Shown: one piece after another, positions 41,974-50,988 of the stretch | How the letters are laid out: each line of letters starts with the position of its first letter | Numbering within the stretch: position 1 is the first letter of the stretch | Source of the DNA: Bacteroidota bacterium | Lineage (GTDB): Bacteria; Bacteroidota; Bacteroidia; Bacteroidales; JAAUTT01 | DNA: 64,000 nucleotides | Assembly: GCA_030706405.1 (NCBI GenBank) | Contig: JAUZOO010000004.1 | Coordinates: 182,765 to 246,764 of the forward strand | Direction of reading: 5' to 3' | Notes under the pieces: generated by a model | What the model was told of the DNA's origin: nothing | Seen by the model: only the letters and a program-made list of their open reading frames with translations | Database searches by the model: none | Made by a program: the position numbers and the translations under genes

Positions 41974-44493
41974 TTATTTTGTCCCATTGAGTTTATAGTC
42001 CAACAACTTCATGAAATAACCGCCAACTACCGAACGAGCCCGGAATCCCACTGATTTTCCGTCGGTTGTTTCGTGCCAGTCGGATAGAGGCATACGGGTA
42101 CTGATTTCGTTGGCATATTTCCACATTGGGCTTACCAGTTTTTCAAAAGAGCTGCGATCGTTGGCCAATGTTGCAGTCCATAGAATCCAGTCGGATTTGG
42201 TATAGCTTCGACGGCTATCGAGAGGAAGCCCGAACGAGTTTTGTTTAGTAAGATAATACGCAATTTCCTTAGCGGCAACATCTTTAGGAAAGATATTTAA
42301 ATTGAGAACTTTATCCCAAATGAGGTTATATTTCTGGCTCCAGGAATTGGCGTTATCAAAATTGAGGCGGTAGTGATCTCCATCGTTAGCCATTTCGCAC
42401 CATTTGGCGGCCATCTTCCGGGCGGCTTCGGTGTAAGTATTGGCAACATCGGACAGTCCAAGCATTTGGGCAAGCTTTCCGTAAGCAGCAATACCCATGA
42501 TAGCTTTCGCGGAAAGGTTGGTGTTGTGAGCGGAGTGTCCAGCAAAATCGTCGGTACAAAGCTGATTTTCCGGATCGAGTCCCTTTTCAAGCAGATAATC
42601 GGCCCAGGTAGAGAGTACATTCCAGTGTTTTTCGGCATAACGGGCGTTGCCTTCTTTAATGGCAATAGCTGCAGTGAGTGTAAGCATATTTCCGGCTTCT
42701 TCAACGGGCATATCTTCGCCATAAAGCTGACCGTTTGCCAACGGATAAGTGCCTAAATCGTGAGCAGGAAACGGTTTCGAGAACTTCCCGCTTTCGCTGA
42801 AATAAAATATACCGTTAAGCATTCCCTTCATCAACTCCGGATTGTACAGAATAAACAACGGAGCCGAAGGATAGGTTACATCTACAGTGTTGATACAGCC
42901 GTTACTGAAGTTTTCTTTGGAGAAGAAGAGCAAATCGCCATTAGGAGCAATCACTAATTTATGAGCTGCAATAGCCTGACGATAAGCCAACGCGCACAAA
43001 TCTGCATATTCCTTTCCACCGGCACGTTCAGCATCGGCCATCAATTGTTTATCAAAAGCCTGGCATTCGGTAACCAGCGTAGAATATTCGTTTTGTGCAT
43101 TCTTAAAAGCTTGTTGAATATCTATTTTCCCCACCTGTTTCCAATAAGGCAAAAGGTTATTTCCAAAATACTGAATCGATTGAATATCGTCATAACCAAT
43201 CATAAAATAATCGGACACTACGGTTGCGCCAACTTTCCCGAGTTTTTGACTATATGCCAGCACCGGCATTTTTTCAGCCATCTTTTCGGGCAATTTACTA
43301 TCAACGTTATTGGAAACTGCGCCCATGCCAGCAAACATTTTTTTTACGGCATGCGATTCTCCTACTGAGGTAGAAACCGACTTATCGCTCTTTCCGGTAA
43401 GATAAAAATACCCCCAGTCAATACGAACATCATCGCCTTTCTTTCCTAACACCTTTTGCTCTTTGGTTCCGGTTTTTAAGAAGACAAGCCCGTTAGCTTC
43501 CTGCCGATCCGAGGTTACCGGCTGACTAGAAACGTTAACGGCCCATTCGGGAGTGGCATCGAAATAAATCTGAACATCATGTTGCTTTCCATCGAGCGAT
43601 TTTACCTGATAAGTCACATAACTTACCGGACGCGAAAGGACTTCGAGTTTATTCATGAGCAATGGGTTCGTAAATACAAGCTTGAGTTCGACCGGGCCAC
43701 AATTAAAGTTATAGAAGGTTTGGGTTGGCATAACCGTAGCCGATTTCTGAACAGCGGCATTGTTAAAAATCTTCTGTTCTTTGCCCAATTTGAGCAACCC
43801 AAAATCAACATAGCCGCCGCCGGTTACGTTATGACAATGGGCTGAAATCACATTTTTACCTCTTTTAAGAGTTTTACGAGCAGCTTCCGGAAGACTAATC
43901 TGTACGTTATTCTTCCATTCGTACCCGGTTTTAACCACTTGGATTCCATTCACATAAAGCTCAAAAATATCGTCGTGCGAAAATTTAAGAAACACCTCAG
44001 ATTTTGAAAGATCTTCATTGAGGGTAAATTCGCGACGAACCCAAATGTCTTTGGTTTCCCATTTTGTGCCAAGAAGAGGCATTTCGGGGGTACCGAAGGC
44101 TCCCTTTCCTGTCTCCCAGGCAGCATCGTTAAACTTTGTCTGTTCCCAGCCTTCCGCTGGTTGTTGGAAGGTGTAACGCCCTGTCCAGTTTTCGACATTG
44201 GCCATAGGAACTACCGAAACATAAGGGGTAGTCTCAAAACCAAGAAAACGGTAAATTTTACCATCAACACGCAAGGCTCCGGTCATGCCCTGATGGGCTC
44301 CGGTCCAATGGTTAGGACTCTCGTCGTAAAGTTTATCAGCAAACGACCACGCACTCAAATACGGATCGCTTGTAACCAGGGGATAAGCCGGAGCCCTTAG
44401 CGAATTTGCAACAACTGGCTCCATGGACGAAGTTTGCGCCATTAATACGCTTGTAGCCGCCGCACAACAAAAAGTTAAAAATGTCTTTTTCAC
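41974..44493 (-). CDS. DUF4964/DUF4965/DUF1793 secreted protein (glutaminase A-like, putative glycosidase)
   Basis: An 839-residue secreted protein with a GTG start (MKKTFLTFCCAAATSVLMAQ). N-terminal DUF4964-like RAPAYPLVTSDPYLSAWSFADKLYD is interrupted by an added galactose-binding-like domain (about residues 105-235: WVRREFTLN...LKFSHDDIFELYVNG). DUF5127 and DUF4965 (AYRQAIAAHKLVIAPNGD, SNGCINTVDVTYPSAPLFILYNPEL) and a C-terminal alpha/alpha barrel (DDFAGHSAHNTNLSAKAIMGI) follow. The family is often named glutaminase A after a fungal member, but in PULs it is expected to act on glycans. True substrate is unknown. Confidence 0.85.
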   Translation of the reverse strand: MKKTFLTFCCAAATSVLMAQTSSMEPVVANSLRAPAYPLVTSDPYLSAWSFADKLYDESPNHWTGAHQGMTGALRVDGKIYRFLGFETTPYVSVVPMANVENWTGRYTFQQPAEGWEQTKFNDAAWETGKGAFGTPEMPLLGTKWETKDIWVRREFTLNEDLSKSEVFLKFSHDDIFELYVNGIQVVKTGYEWKNNVQISLPEAARKTLKRGKNVISAHCHNVTGGGYVDFGLLKLGKEQKIFNNAAVQKSATVMPTQTFYNFNCGPVELKLVFTNPLLMNKLEVLSRPVSYVTYQVKSLDGKQHDVQIYFDATPEWAVNVSSQPVTSDRQEANGLVFLKTGTKEQKVLGKKGDDVRIDWGYFYLTGKSDKSVSTSVGESHAVKKMFAGMGAVSNNVDSKLPEKMAEKMPVLAYSQKLGKVGATVVSDYFMIGYDDIQSIQYFGNNLLPYWKQVGKIDIQQAFKNAQNEYSTLVTECQAFDKQLMADAERAGGKEYADLCALAYRQAIAAHKLVIAPNGDLLFFSKENFSNGCINTVDVTYPSAPLFILYNPELMKGMLNGIFYFSESGKFSKPFPAHDLGTYPLANGQLYGEDMPVEEAGNMLTLTAAIAIKEGNARYAEKHWNVLSTWADYLLEKGLDPENQLCTDDFAGHSAHNTNLSAKAIMGIAAYGKLAQMLGLSDVANTYTEAARKMAAKWCEMANDGDHYRLNFDNANSWSQKYNLIWDKVLNLNIFPKDVAAKEIAYYLTKQNSFGLPLDSRRSYTKSDWILWTATLANDRSSFEKLVSPMWKYANEISTRMPLSDWHETTDGKSVGFRARSVVGGYFMKLLDYKLNGTK

Positions 44494-44557
44494 AAAAAAA
44501 TATTTTAAATTAAATCCAATACTTTAATTGAAACCCACTTAAAAAAGCATCATCCAA

Positions 44558-45631
44558 TCATTTTGTTTCTGTAAGGTTTTTAATCAATTCAGTTTCTTCA
44601 ACTTTATAAGGAGTGCCGTCTTTACGGAAAATATCATGAAACCAAAGTGCGGGCTCACTTCCATCTGGATGCGGCTCATCCCAGGCATAAATGGTGTTTG
44701 TTTTTCCCGAAACCAATCCCCAATTAATCGCTGCAATTTTTTCTTTCTTTAACAAAGGCATGATATTATCGAAGCGGCTATTATGCTTCCGGGCCATATA
44801 TTCAGTACAGAACATAGGCTTGCCGTAACGCTTTAGGGTATCGATGCAAGCGCTGTGCAGACTGTCATTTTGATAATTATGATACGAAATAACGTCGGAG
44901 TTTTCGACCTGAAATTTATTAAGTTCTCCCAACGACAAATTCCAAACTCCCGAAGTAAGTGGTTGCGAAGGATTTACTTCGCGGGCCCAAACGAATACTT
45001 TTTTGAGAAGAGGCAATGACTTATTTCCATAATTACTATTCCCGGGTTCGTTATACAAATCCCACATTACAATACGTTTATCGTTAGCAAAATAGGTAAG
45101 AACATCTTTTACGTAACGGTGTAAAACAGGAACGATCGTTGAATCTTTATAGATAATATCTCCCGGATCGCGCAGCCATCCCGAATTATGAACACCAACT
45201 TTGGGTTCGGGCTGCTTTCCAAGCTGATAGGTAGGATTCCAACAATCGTCGAACAGCACAAACAGGGTTACAATTCCGTACTTATTAGCAATTGTAAGGT
45301 ATTGTTCCATTCGGTTTTTAAAACCGGCGGAGTCAGCCTGCCAGGCCGCATGATGCAAAAACACCCGCATAGCATTCATTCCTATTGATGAGGCCCATCC
45401 CAATTCGCGATTAATCGTTACCGTATCGAACGTTTCGGCCTGCCACATTTCGAGCTGATTAATTGCAGTACTTGGGATAAAATTACAGCCCCGAAGCCAT
45501 GTTTTTTGTTTGTACCACTCGCTGGCCTCTTCTTTGGTCCAGACATTACGAATTTTTGAGCTTTGACCGCAACTACTAATAATTACCAGGCAAAGCGCCA
45601 GAAATAGAATGGGATATGTGTATTTTCTCAC
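44558..45631 (-). CDS. Clan GH-A (GH5-like) lipoprotein glycosidase
   Basis: A 357-residue lipoprotein (GTG start, lipobox VIISSCGQ) with a single TIM barrel. The acid/base is probably Glu195 in MWDLYNEPGN and the nucleophile Glu277 in PMFCTEYMAR. LRGCNFIPSTAINQLEMWQ and NAMRVFLHH are family features of GH5-like enzymes annotated as cellulase or xylanase family. The Asn before Glu195 is the clan GH-A hallmark. In a PUL with GH43 and GH127 it would be an endo- or exo-acting retaining enzyme. Exact family and linkage are uncertain. Confidence 0.83.
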   Translation of the reverse strand: MRKYTYPILFLALCLVIISSCGQSSKIRNVWTKEEASEWYKQKTWLRGCNFIPSTAINQLEMWQAETFDTVTINRELGWASSIGMNAMRVFLHHAAWQADSAGFKNRMEQYLTIANKYGIVTLFVLFDDCWNPTYQLGKQPEPKVGVHNSGWLRDPGDIIYKDSTIVPVLHRYVKDVLTYFANDKRIVMWDLYNEPGNSNYGNKSLPLLKKVFVWAREVNPSQPLTSGVWNLSLGELNKFQVENSDVISYHNYQNDSLHSACIDTLKRYGKPMFCTEYMARKHNSRFDNIMPLLKKEKIAAINWGLVSGKTNTIYAWDEPHPDGSEPALWFHDIFRKDGTPYKVEETELIKNLTETK

Positions 45632-45695
45632 GTTAGTTTATTTTAATGAATGAATTAGGTTGTTCGTACTACATTTAAATAAATTAAAGACTTGA

Positions 45696-46679
45696 TTACA
45701 AAGTTTTTGCATCAACATTTCGAGGAACGATCCGCTGAGGCATAACTTTTAGTTCATCAATACCGGTACTATCATTATGAACAAAAGAACAGCGATTGAT
45801 ATAGACGATTCGCGGCTGCACTTCTTTTTGACTATAGTGAGCATGATAAACAATATTCAAAATCCCCTGGGTATCGGTAAAGAGTGAACAATGTCCGGTG
45901 CCTCTGAGCGTATCCGGTGATTGCAAAATCGGATTCCCCGCGAATTTTGTCCAAGGTCCGGTAGGGCTTGATGACGAGGCATAGCCTATTCCATAATCGG
46001 GATTTGCATAGTGATTTGCCGAATAAACCAGATAGTACAAATCGTTATGCTTCACCATAAAAGGGCCTTCATTTACAAGGGCTACCGGTTGTTTTTCCGA
46101 TTTCTCCCAAGGCTGCGAGGCCTCGAAACATTTTCGGATAGTATTGGGCTTTATCGTCATCAGATCGTCCGAAAGTTCACACATCCAAACTACATTTCCG
46201 TTTGTAAATGCGACATAATACAAATACTTACGTCCATCGCTATCGATAAAAAGATGCGCATCAATTGCCTTGGTTTCGAGTAAAGGTTTTTGACTTTCTT
46301 GTTTAAACGGTCCGAGAGGATTATTACTAACAGCCACAGCAATATGTTCCTCCACGCTAAAAAACATATAATATTTTGCAGCAATTTTATAAACCTCGGG
46401 GGCCCAAAACCATTTATCGCCCCAAACATCATTTTTATGCAGAGCTAACCCGTCAACTGCCCCAGCCGGGCCTTCCCAATGCTTTAAATCGACAGAACGA
46501 TAAACCGGAATACCGTCGTTATTTCCGGTTCCATACATATAATACGTTCCATTGTCGTTTAAAATATAGGGATCGCCTAGAGGTATCAATCCCTTCTGAC
46601 TTGCAGTTTGCCCGGTAACCGACAAATTGCAAAAACTCACACTTAAAAACCAAACTATTTCAATAATCCTCAGTTTCAT
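45696..46679 (-). CDS. GH43 glycosidase, single domain
   Basis: A 327-residue secreted five-bladed propeller (signal sequence MKLRIIEIVWFLSVSFCNLSVTGQ). Catalytic acids are in context: base in IPLGDPYILND, pKa modulator in KAIDAHLFIDSDG and acid in VNEGPFMVKHN. It lacks the extra C-terminal lectin domain of the GH43 at 6455. Likely targets are arabinose or xylose side chains. The frame reaches an ATG at 46718, but 46679 gives the better signal peptide. It lies between the GH127 and GH-A genes. The other locus GH43 (48969) is related and of similar size. Confidence 0.92.
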   Translation of the reverse strand: MKLRIIEIVWFLSVSFCNLSVTGQTASQKGLIPLGDPYILNDNGTYYMYGTGNNDGIPVYRSVDLKHWEGPAGAVDGLALHKNDVWGDKWFWAPEVYKIAAKYYMFFSVEEHIAVAVSNNPLGPFKQESQKPLLETKAIDAHLFIDSDGRKYLYYVAFTNGNVVWMCELSDDLMTIKPNTIRKCFEASQPWEKSEKQPVALVNEGPFMVKHNDLYYLVYSANHYANPDYGIGYASSSSPTGPWTKFAGNPILQSPDTLRGTGHCSLFTDTQGILNIVYHAHYSQKEVQPRIVYINRCSFVHNDSTGIDELKVMPQRIVPRNVDAKTL

Positions 46680-46786
46680 CCTTACAATATTGTCTAAAAA
46701 AGATTGTATGCAGCCCATATGTTGGTTTCGTTAATGAGTATATGTATTTTTATAAACACATCTTATTCATATTGTTTAATTCCGCA

Positions 46787-48840
46787 TTATTTTACCTGGG
46801 GGAACGACGATATTCGTAACCGGGCTGCACCCATAGGAATTAAAATTATATCTTCAACAGGCTTGTCGGTTTTTACCAGATATGATGGCAATACTCCACA
46901 CAGTCCATATTGATCAATTCCCCATGAAGGGATTTGTTTTCCTTTAGCCTGAAGTTCAAACGGGACATTTTCCTGCGAAAAAGGATAATTATCCGCAGGC
47001 CATGGTTTCTTCACAATTGAGAAAGAACGGACTGCATTACCCTGACTGAGCACTAAGCCATAATTCCACGGGCTCGCGGCTTCAATCTTATAAGAAGGCC
47101 ATTTTTCGGGATTAGCACCTTGCTGCCATTTTGAATCACCGATGGCTGTGGATAAGCTGCTTTCTTTTTCGTATTTCTCATTTATTTTCAGAGAAAAGGT
47201 AATTGGCCCGTAATTAACCGACACACTGTTCTGATTAGTTTGCCAGGTACGAACAAATATCTCCATAGGCAGGGACAACGTTACTTTATCGTCGTTTTTC
47301 CATTCCCTTTCAATCCGGATATAAGAATCGGGCTCCGCTTTTATCTTTAATTGTTTACCATTTACCAAAACAACAGCATTTTTGCACCATCCCGGTATTC
47401 GCAGATAAAAAGGAAACGATACTGATTGAGGTGTATTTAACGTAATCGACACATTTTCGTCAAACGGATAATTAGTTTGCATCTTCAAGTTAACGTCTGT
47501 GCCGTTACCCACTTTAGCCTTTACTAAACATGAGTTATACATAACAGCTGCCAACCCGTTATCGTTACTGGCCATCACAAGATTCTGAACATAATAAGGT
47601 AAGGCATGGCCGTGATTATGTTGACAGCACCGACTGCTGAAAGGGTTCATCATCAGAAAAGGGCCTTCGTTAGCAATGCCGGGAGCATGATTTCTTCCGT
47701 CGGCAACAACGCCATTTGGACTTGTAATATACCGAAGTGCTTTCATATCGGTAGTAAACGCAGCCGGAAAACTATTGAAGAGTATATCTTCACAATTGTC
47801 GGCCCACATCGGATCGCCGGTAATCCGGGTAAGAATTCCGTCGGAAGTCATTTGCTCTGCAAAGCCACAAGTTTCGGTTCCCTGGCGCGGATCGATATAT
47901 CCCATGCGCGCATTTTCGTCCGAGCCAAACATACCGCCAGGCACTTGTCCAAAAATGCGACGGATAAGAAAATAATCGTTATAAGAATTTTTAAGATGAG
48001 CCGAATCGCCGGTTTGCATAAACCAGGTAGCAGGTTCCCGGAAACATTGGGCTACATTCACATTATGCCAATTAGGCAGCGTACTTTGTTGCATCCAGTT
48101 GGCAGTGCAGCGATGTATTTTTTCAGCAAGCTGTAACAGCCATTTTTCGCCGGTAAGGTTATAAAGCCAATAAACGCTGTATAGATTGTCCCCTCCCCGG
48201 CTGTTTTCCCAGTAGCTCGCCAAAAACTGATTATCGGGAACGGAGAGCTCAAAACGAAAATACTTTTCCATCAAAGTTACAACCCGCTTATCCCCGCTAT
48301 ATTCGCAGTAATTCTGAAGCATAAAGAGAACCAGCATGTTTGACCAATAGTCGAACGACCCTTTGTCATTTTTTAATTCAGGACCAAACCAACCATTCTC
48401 TTTCTGACTGGCGATAATTGCATCGATCCATGTTAAGGCTTCCTTTTTCATTTTGGAATCGTTCATCAATACCGATAAATCGGAATAGCCTCGCAGCCAA
48501 TAAGGAACTTCTTCCCACCCGTGATCGCCGCCGGAAGTAAGCCACGCATTATTTTTTTATCAAGCCACGCACTTATTTCACCCAAATTCCCAAACAAGCC
48601 GTCCTTTTGCAATTCGAGCATTTTTAATATCCATCCCTGGGGTTGTATATTTCCTAATGGCAATTTAATAAATGCGGCCGGTTTCAATGGAGCCCGGTTG
48701 CCCGCGTAAAATGAATTATGCGATTGAACGTCAGGACGGGCAACACAACTAACGTCACCCAAGCCTGTTCCGTTGGCAAAAACGGAGTTTGCACACAAAA
48801 GCGCTACGGCTACGACTAAAAAAGATGCAGTTTTTTTCAC
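46787..48840 (-). pseudogene. GH127-like beta-L-arabinofuranosidase, interrupted by a frameshift
   Basis: Two overlapping frames together make one enzyme. 48840-48466 (GTG start, signal peptide MKKTASFLVVAVALLCANSVFA) gives the N-terminus up to ISAWLDKK, and 48469-46787 gives the rest. At a run of seven T (48552-48558) one extra base would restore one frame and yield DKKNNAWLTSGGDHGWEEVP, which joins both parts into about 685 residues. The zinc/cysteine site is intact: TETCGFAEQ (E-x-C) and SSRCCQHN (CC with the nucleophile Cys). Members release beta-linked L-arabinofuranose. The shift may be a sequencing error, a true mutation or slippage-based phase variation. Confidence 0.85.
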
Positions 48841-48968
48841 AAAATTTATTTTAATTAGTTAATCGAAATAATGAATAAACCCTGATTAACCGGAATATTC
48901 ATTTGTAACCATTTACCTTAATACACTTTCCTGTTCAAAAAGTATTATGTTCACAGAAACCATAACCA

Positions 48969-50087
48969 TTAATTTGGCCTTTTAACGATCACAGGTACGT
49001 CTCCGCTTGGCAATGGCTGAGGCGTTCTTGTAGGTCCTTGTACTTTCATTATTCCATTATCAAAGTACAGACGATCGATACAAACATTCCGGTTCCCGCT
49101 TGGGGCATCAAAATAAGTATGGGTATGATAAACGATAAAGAGCTCTTTGTCGTCCAATGAGTTTGTTACGCTGTTATGACCTGGCCCGGAAACTTTAAGG
49201 TTTAAATCTTTCTTCAGAATAGGATTGTTAGCATATTTAACCCATGGCCCCATAGGATTTGATGCCGTTGCATAACCAATTGAATAATCGGCACTATTAT
49301 AAACATTGGCAGAATACATTAAGTAATACAACCCATCATGTTTCATTACAAAAGGACCTTCGTTCCATTGCCAGTCGTTATTAATGCCCTCCCAATCCTG
49401 ACTGGGAGAGAGTATGAGCGAAGGCGTTCCTACAGTACTTCTTAAATCAGAGGTCAACTCAACAACATGAATTTGACTTATATGCCTGCCATTTATAATA
49501 TTCTCAGAACAATCCTTAACATAGTACAGATAGATTTTATCGCCGTCAATCAGCACATCTCCGTCAATATACGAGAAGCTATCGTCATTAAAAAAAGGTG
49601 GAGACCAGTTTGTGAAAGGGCCTATAGGGCTGTCGCTGGTAGCTATCCGGATTTTCATCTTCCCGTTATCACCAATAGCACTATAAGTCATATAAAACTT
49701 ATTATTTAAATACTTAACCTCAGGTGCCCAAAAATTACCATTTCCCCAAAGATTAGCAATGTCATTACGATTTAAAGCCAGACAAATTTCTTTCCAATCA
49801 ACCATATTGTCAGACTGCCAAACCTTAAAGCCTATGCCGGAAGATGTGGCATATAAGTAATATTTATTGTTGTATTTTAACACATAGGGGTCGCCAATAT
49901 CCGTAATACCACCAACGGGGTTAGTGTAAGTTTTTATAGTATCGTAGCTTGTTATTACGGGCGCGATTTCTTTTTTGTCAGCATTACACGAGGTTTCTGA
50001 TATTGAAACAAATGCACAAAATATAAAAAATGTAGAACTGAACGCAAATACCACACACAATTTAAATATCTTGACCAGCAGGGACAT
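48969..50087 (-). CDS. GH43 glycosidase
   Basis: From the ATG at 50087 the protein has 372 residues, with a long hydrophobic signal (MSLLVKIFKLCVVFAFSSTF) and a possible lipobox Cys in SETSCNAD. The propeller carries base TDIGDPYVLKY, modulator SYIDGDVLIDGD and acid WNEGPFVMKHD. Segment YSANVYNSADYSIGYATASNPMGPW parallels the GH43 at 45696, so the two look like relatives within the same locus. Arabinanase, arabinofuranosidase or galactanase activity are all possible. A hairpin precedes it, separating the enzyme genes from SusCD-DUF3823. The frame to 50183 is not preferred, as it starts outside the signal. Confidence 0.9.
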   Translation of the reverse strand: MSLLVKIFKLCVVFAFSSTFFIFCAFVSISETSCNADKKEIAPVITSYDTIKTYTNPVGGITDIGDPYVLKYNNKYYLYATSSGIGFKVWQSDNMVDWKEICLALNRNDIANLWGNGNFWAPEVKYLNNKFYMTYSAIGDNGKMKIRIATSDSPIGPFTNWSPPFFNDDSFSYIDGDVLIDGDKIYLYYVKDCSENIINGRHISQIHVVELTSDLRSTVGTPSLILSPSQDWEGINNDWQWNEGPFVMKHDGLYYLMYSANVYNSADYSIGYATASNPMGPWVKYANNPILKKDLNLKVSGPGHNSVTNSLDDKELFIVYHTHTYFDAPSGNRNVCIDRLYFDNGIMKVQGPTRTPQPLPSGDVPVIVKRPN

Positions 50088-50203
50088 TATGTTATTTTTA
50101 TCGTTTGAAGAATACCGGTTATAAGCTAAAAAATCAGGGCATAAAAGGGCAGGGCAAGCTTTTGCAAAAAGCTCACATCTCATTATAAAAAACTTAGAGA
50201 TTA

Positions 50204-50234
50204 AAGCTGCCCCGTTAAAAAAACAGGGCAGCTT
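50204..50234 (-). terminator. Intra-PUL attenuator candidate after DUF3823
   Basis: AAGCTGCCC (minus 50234-50226) pairs with GGGCAGCTT (50212-50204) with extra GTT/AAC pairing and an internal T-run. It lies 24 bp after the lipoprotein stop and could lower expression of the enzyme genes relative to SusCD. Confidence 0.6.
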
Positions 50235-50257
50235 CTGTAGGCTAGTTAAAATTCAAA

Positions 50258-50974
50258 TTATTGAATAGTCACCATTTTTACAGGAGAGAAAATCATATCC
50301 TCAACGCCCTGTATCTTAACACCAATACGGGCGTAAACATACTTTTGGTCGGGCAGTGGATTTTGCAGATTCGCAAAAATTGGCACATCTGCACTTATAC
50401 TGATACTGGATAAATTTGCAAAACTTCCATTTACAGAGCTGAGATAGTTGCCAGGATCTGAGTAACAAGTTCTGCCAACATACAAGGTAACTCGCTCAAC
50501 ATTCTTTGCGTTCGCATCGGTCACAATTTTCTCAAGACTACAAGTAGCAGTAACAGTGCGACCACTAGATGTAAAACTTGCATTGCGAACCAGGTAATAA
50601 GGAGTAACCTCAATATTCATGGTTTTATTACCCGTTAATGCCAAAGTTGTTGTATCCTGTGGCAAATAAGGTCCTTGTCCGGCAGGAAGCACTAATTTGT
50701 AAGTAGCATTAAAAAGCAACGCACTAAAAACTCCATCCTGGCTTACATTGACATTAATTGGATTACTCTTCATATCCAACTGCCAGCCCGGCTCAAAAAG
50801 CTGAAAATACACCTGATTACGTTCTACTCTTACAGTATCACCTTTATAGGTAAGAGCGCCTTTGAATAAAGTCCCCGGGGCATCATAATTATCTTTAGCA
50901 CATGAAGAAAAAAGAAATACGCCCAGAGAAAACAATAGAATATAGTGAATTTTGATTTTCATAATGTTTTTCAT
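50258..50974 (-). CDS. DUF3823 SusE-position surface lipoprotein
   Basis: A 238-residue lipoprotein with signal and lipobox FLFSSCAKDNYDAPGT. The DUF3823 N-terminal part (LFKGALTYKGDTVRVERNQVYFQLFEPGW) and a C-terminal immunoglobulin-like domain are recognisable. Proteins in this position directly after SusD are generally surface glycan-binding accessories. It starts 14 bp after the SusD stop. An in-frame ATG at 50962 is an alternative start and leaves the same lipobox. Confidence 0.88.
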   Translation of the reverse strand: MKNIMKIKIHYILLFSLGVFLFSSCAKDNYDAPGTLFKGALTYKGDTVRVERNQVYFQLFEPGWQLDMKSNPINVNVSQDGVFSALLFNATYKLVLPAGQGPYLPQDTTTLALTGNKTMNIEVTPYYLVRNASFTSSGRTVTATCSLEKIVTDANAKNVERVTLYVGRTCYSDPGNYLSSVNGSFANLSSISISADVPIFANLQNPLPDQKYVYARIGVKIQGVEDMIFSPVKMVTIQ

Positions 50975-50988
50975 TTAGTAATTAATGC

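Noticed and set aside
47606..48136. 176-codon plus-strand ORF opposite the GH127 gene
   Set aside because: Antisense to the conserved catalytic part of GH127; no independent motif.
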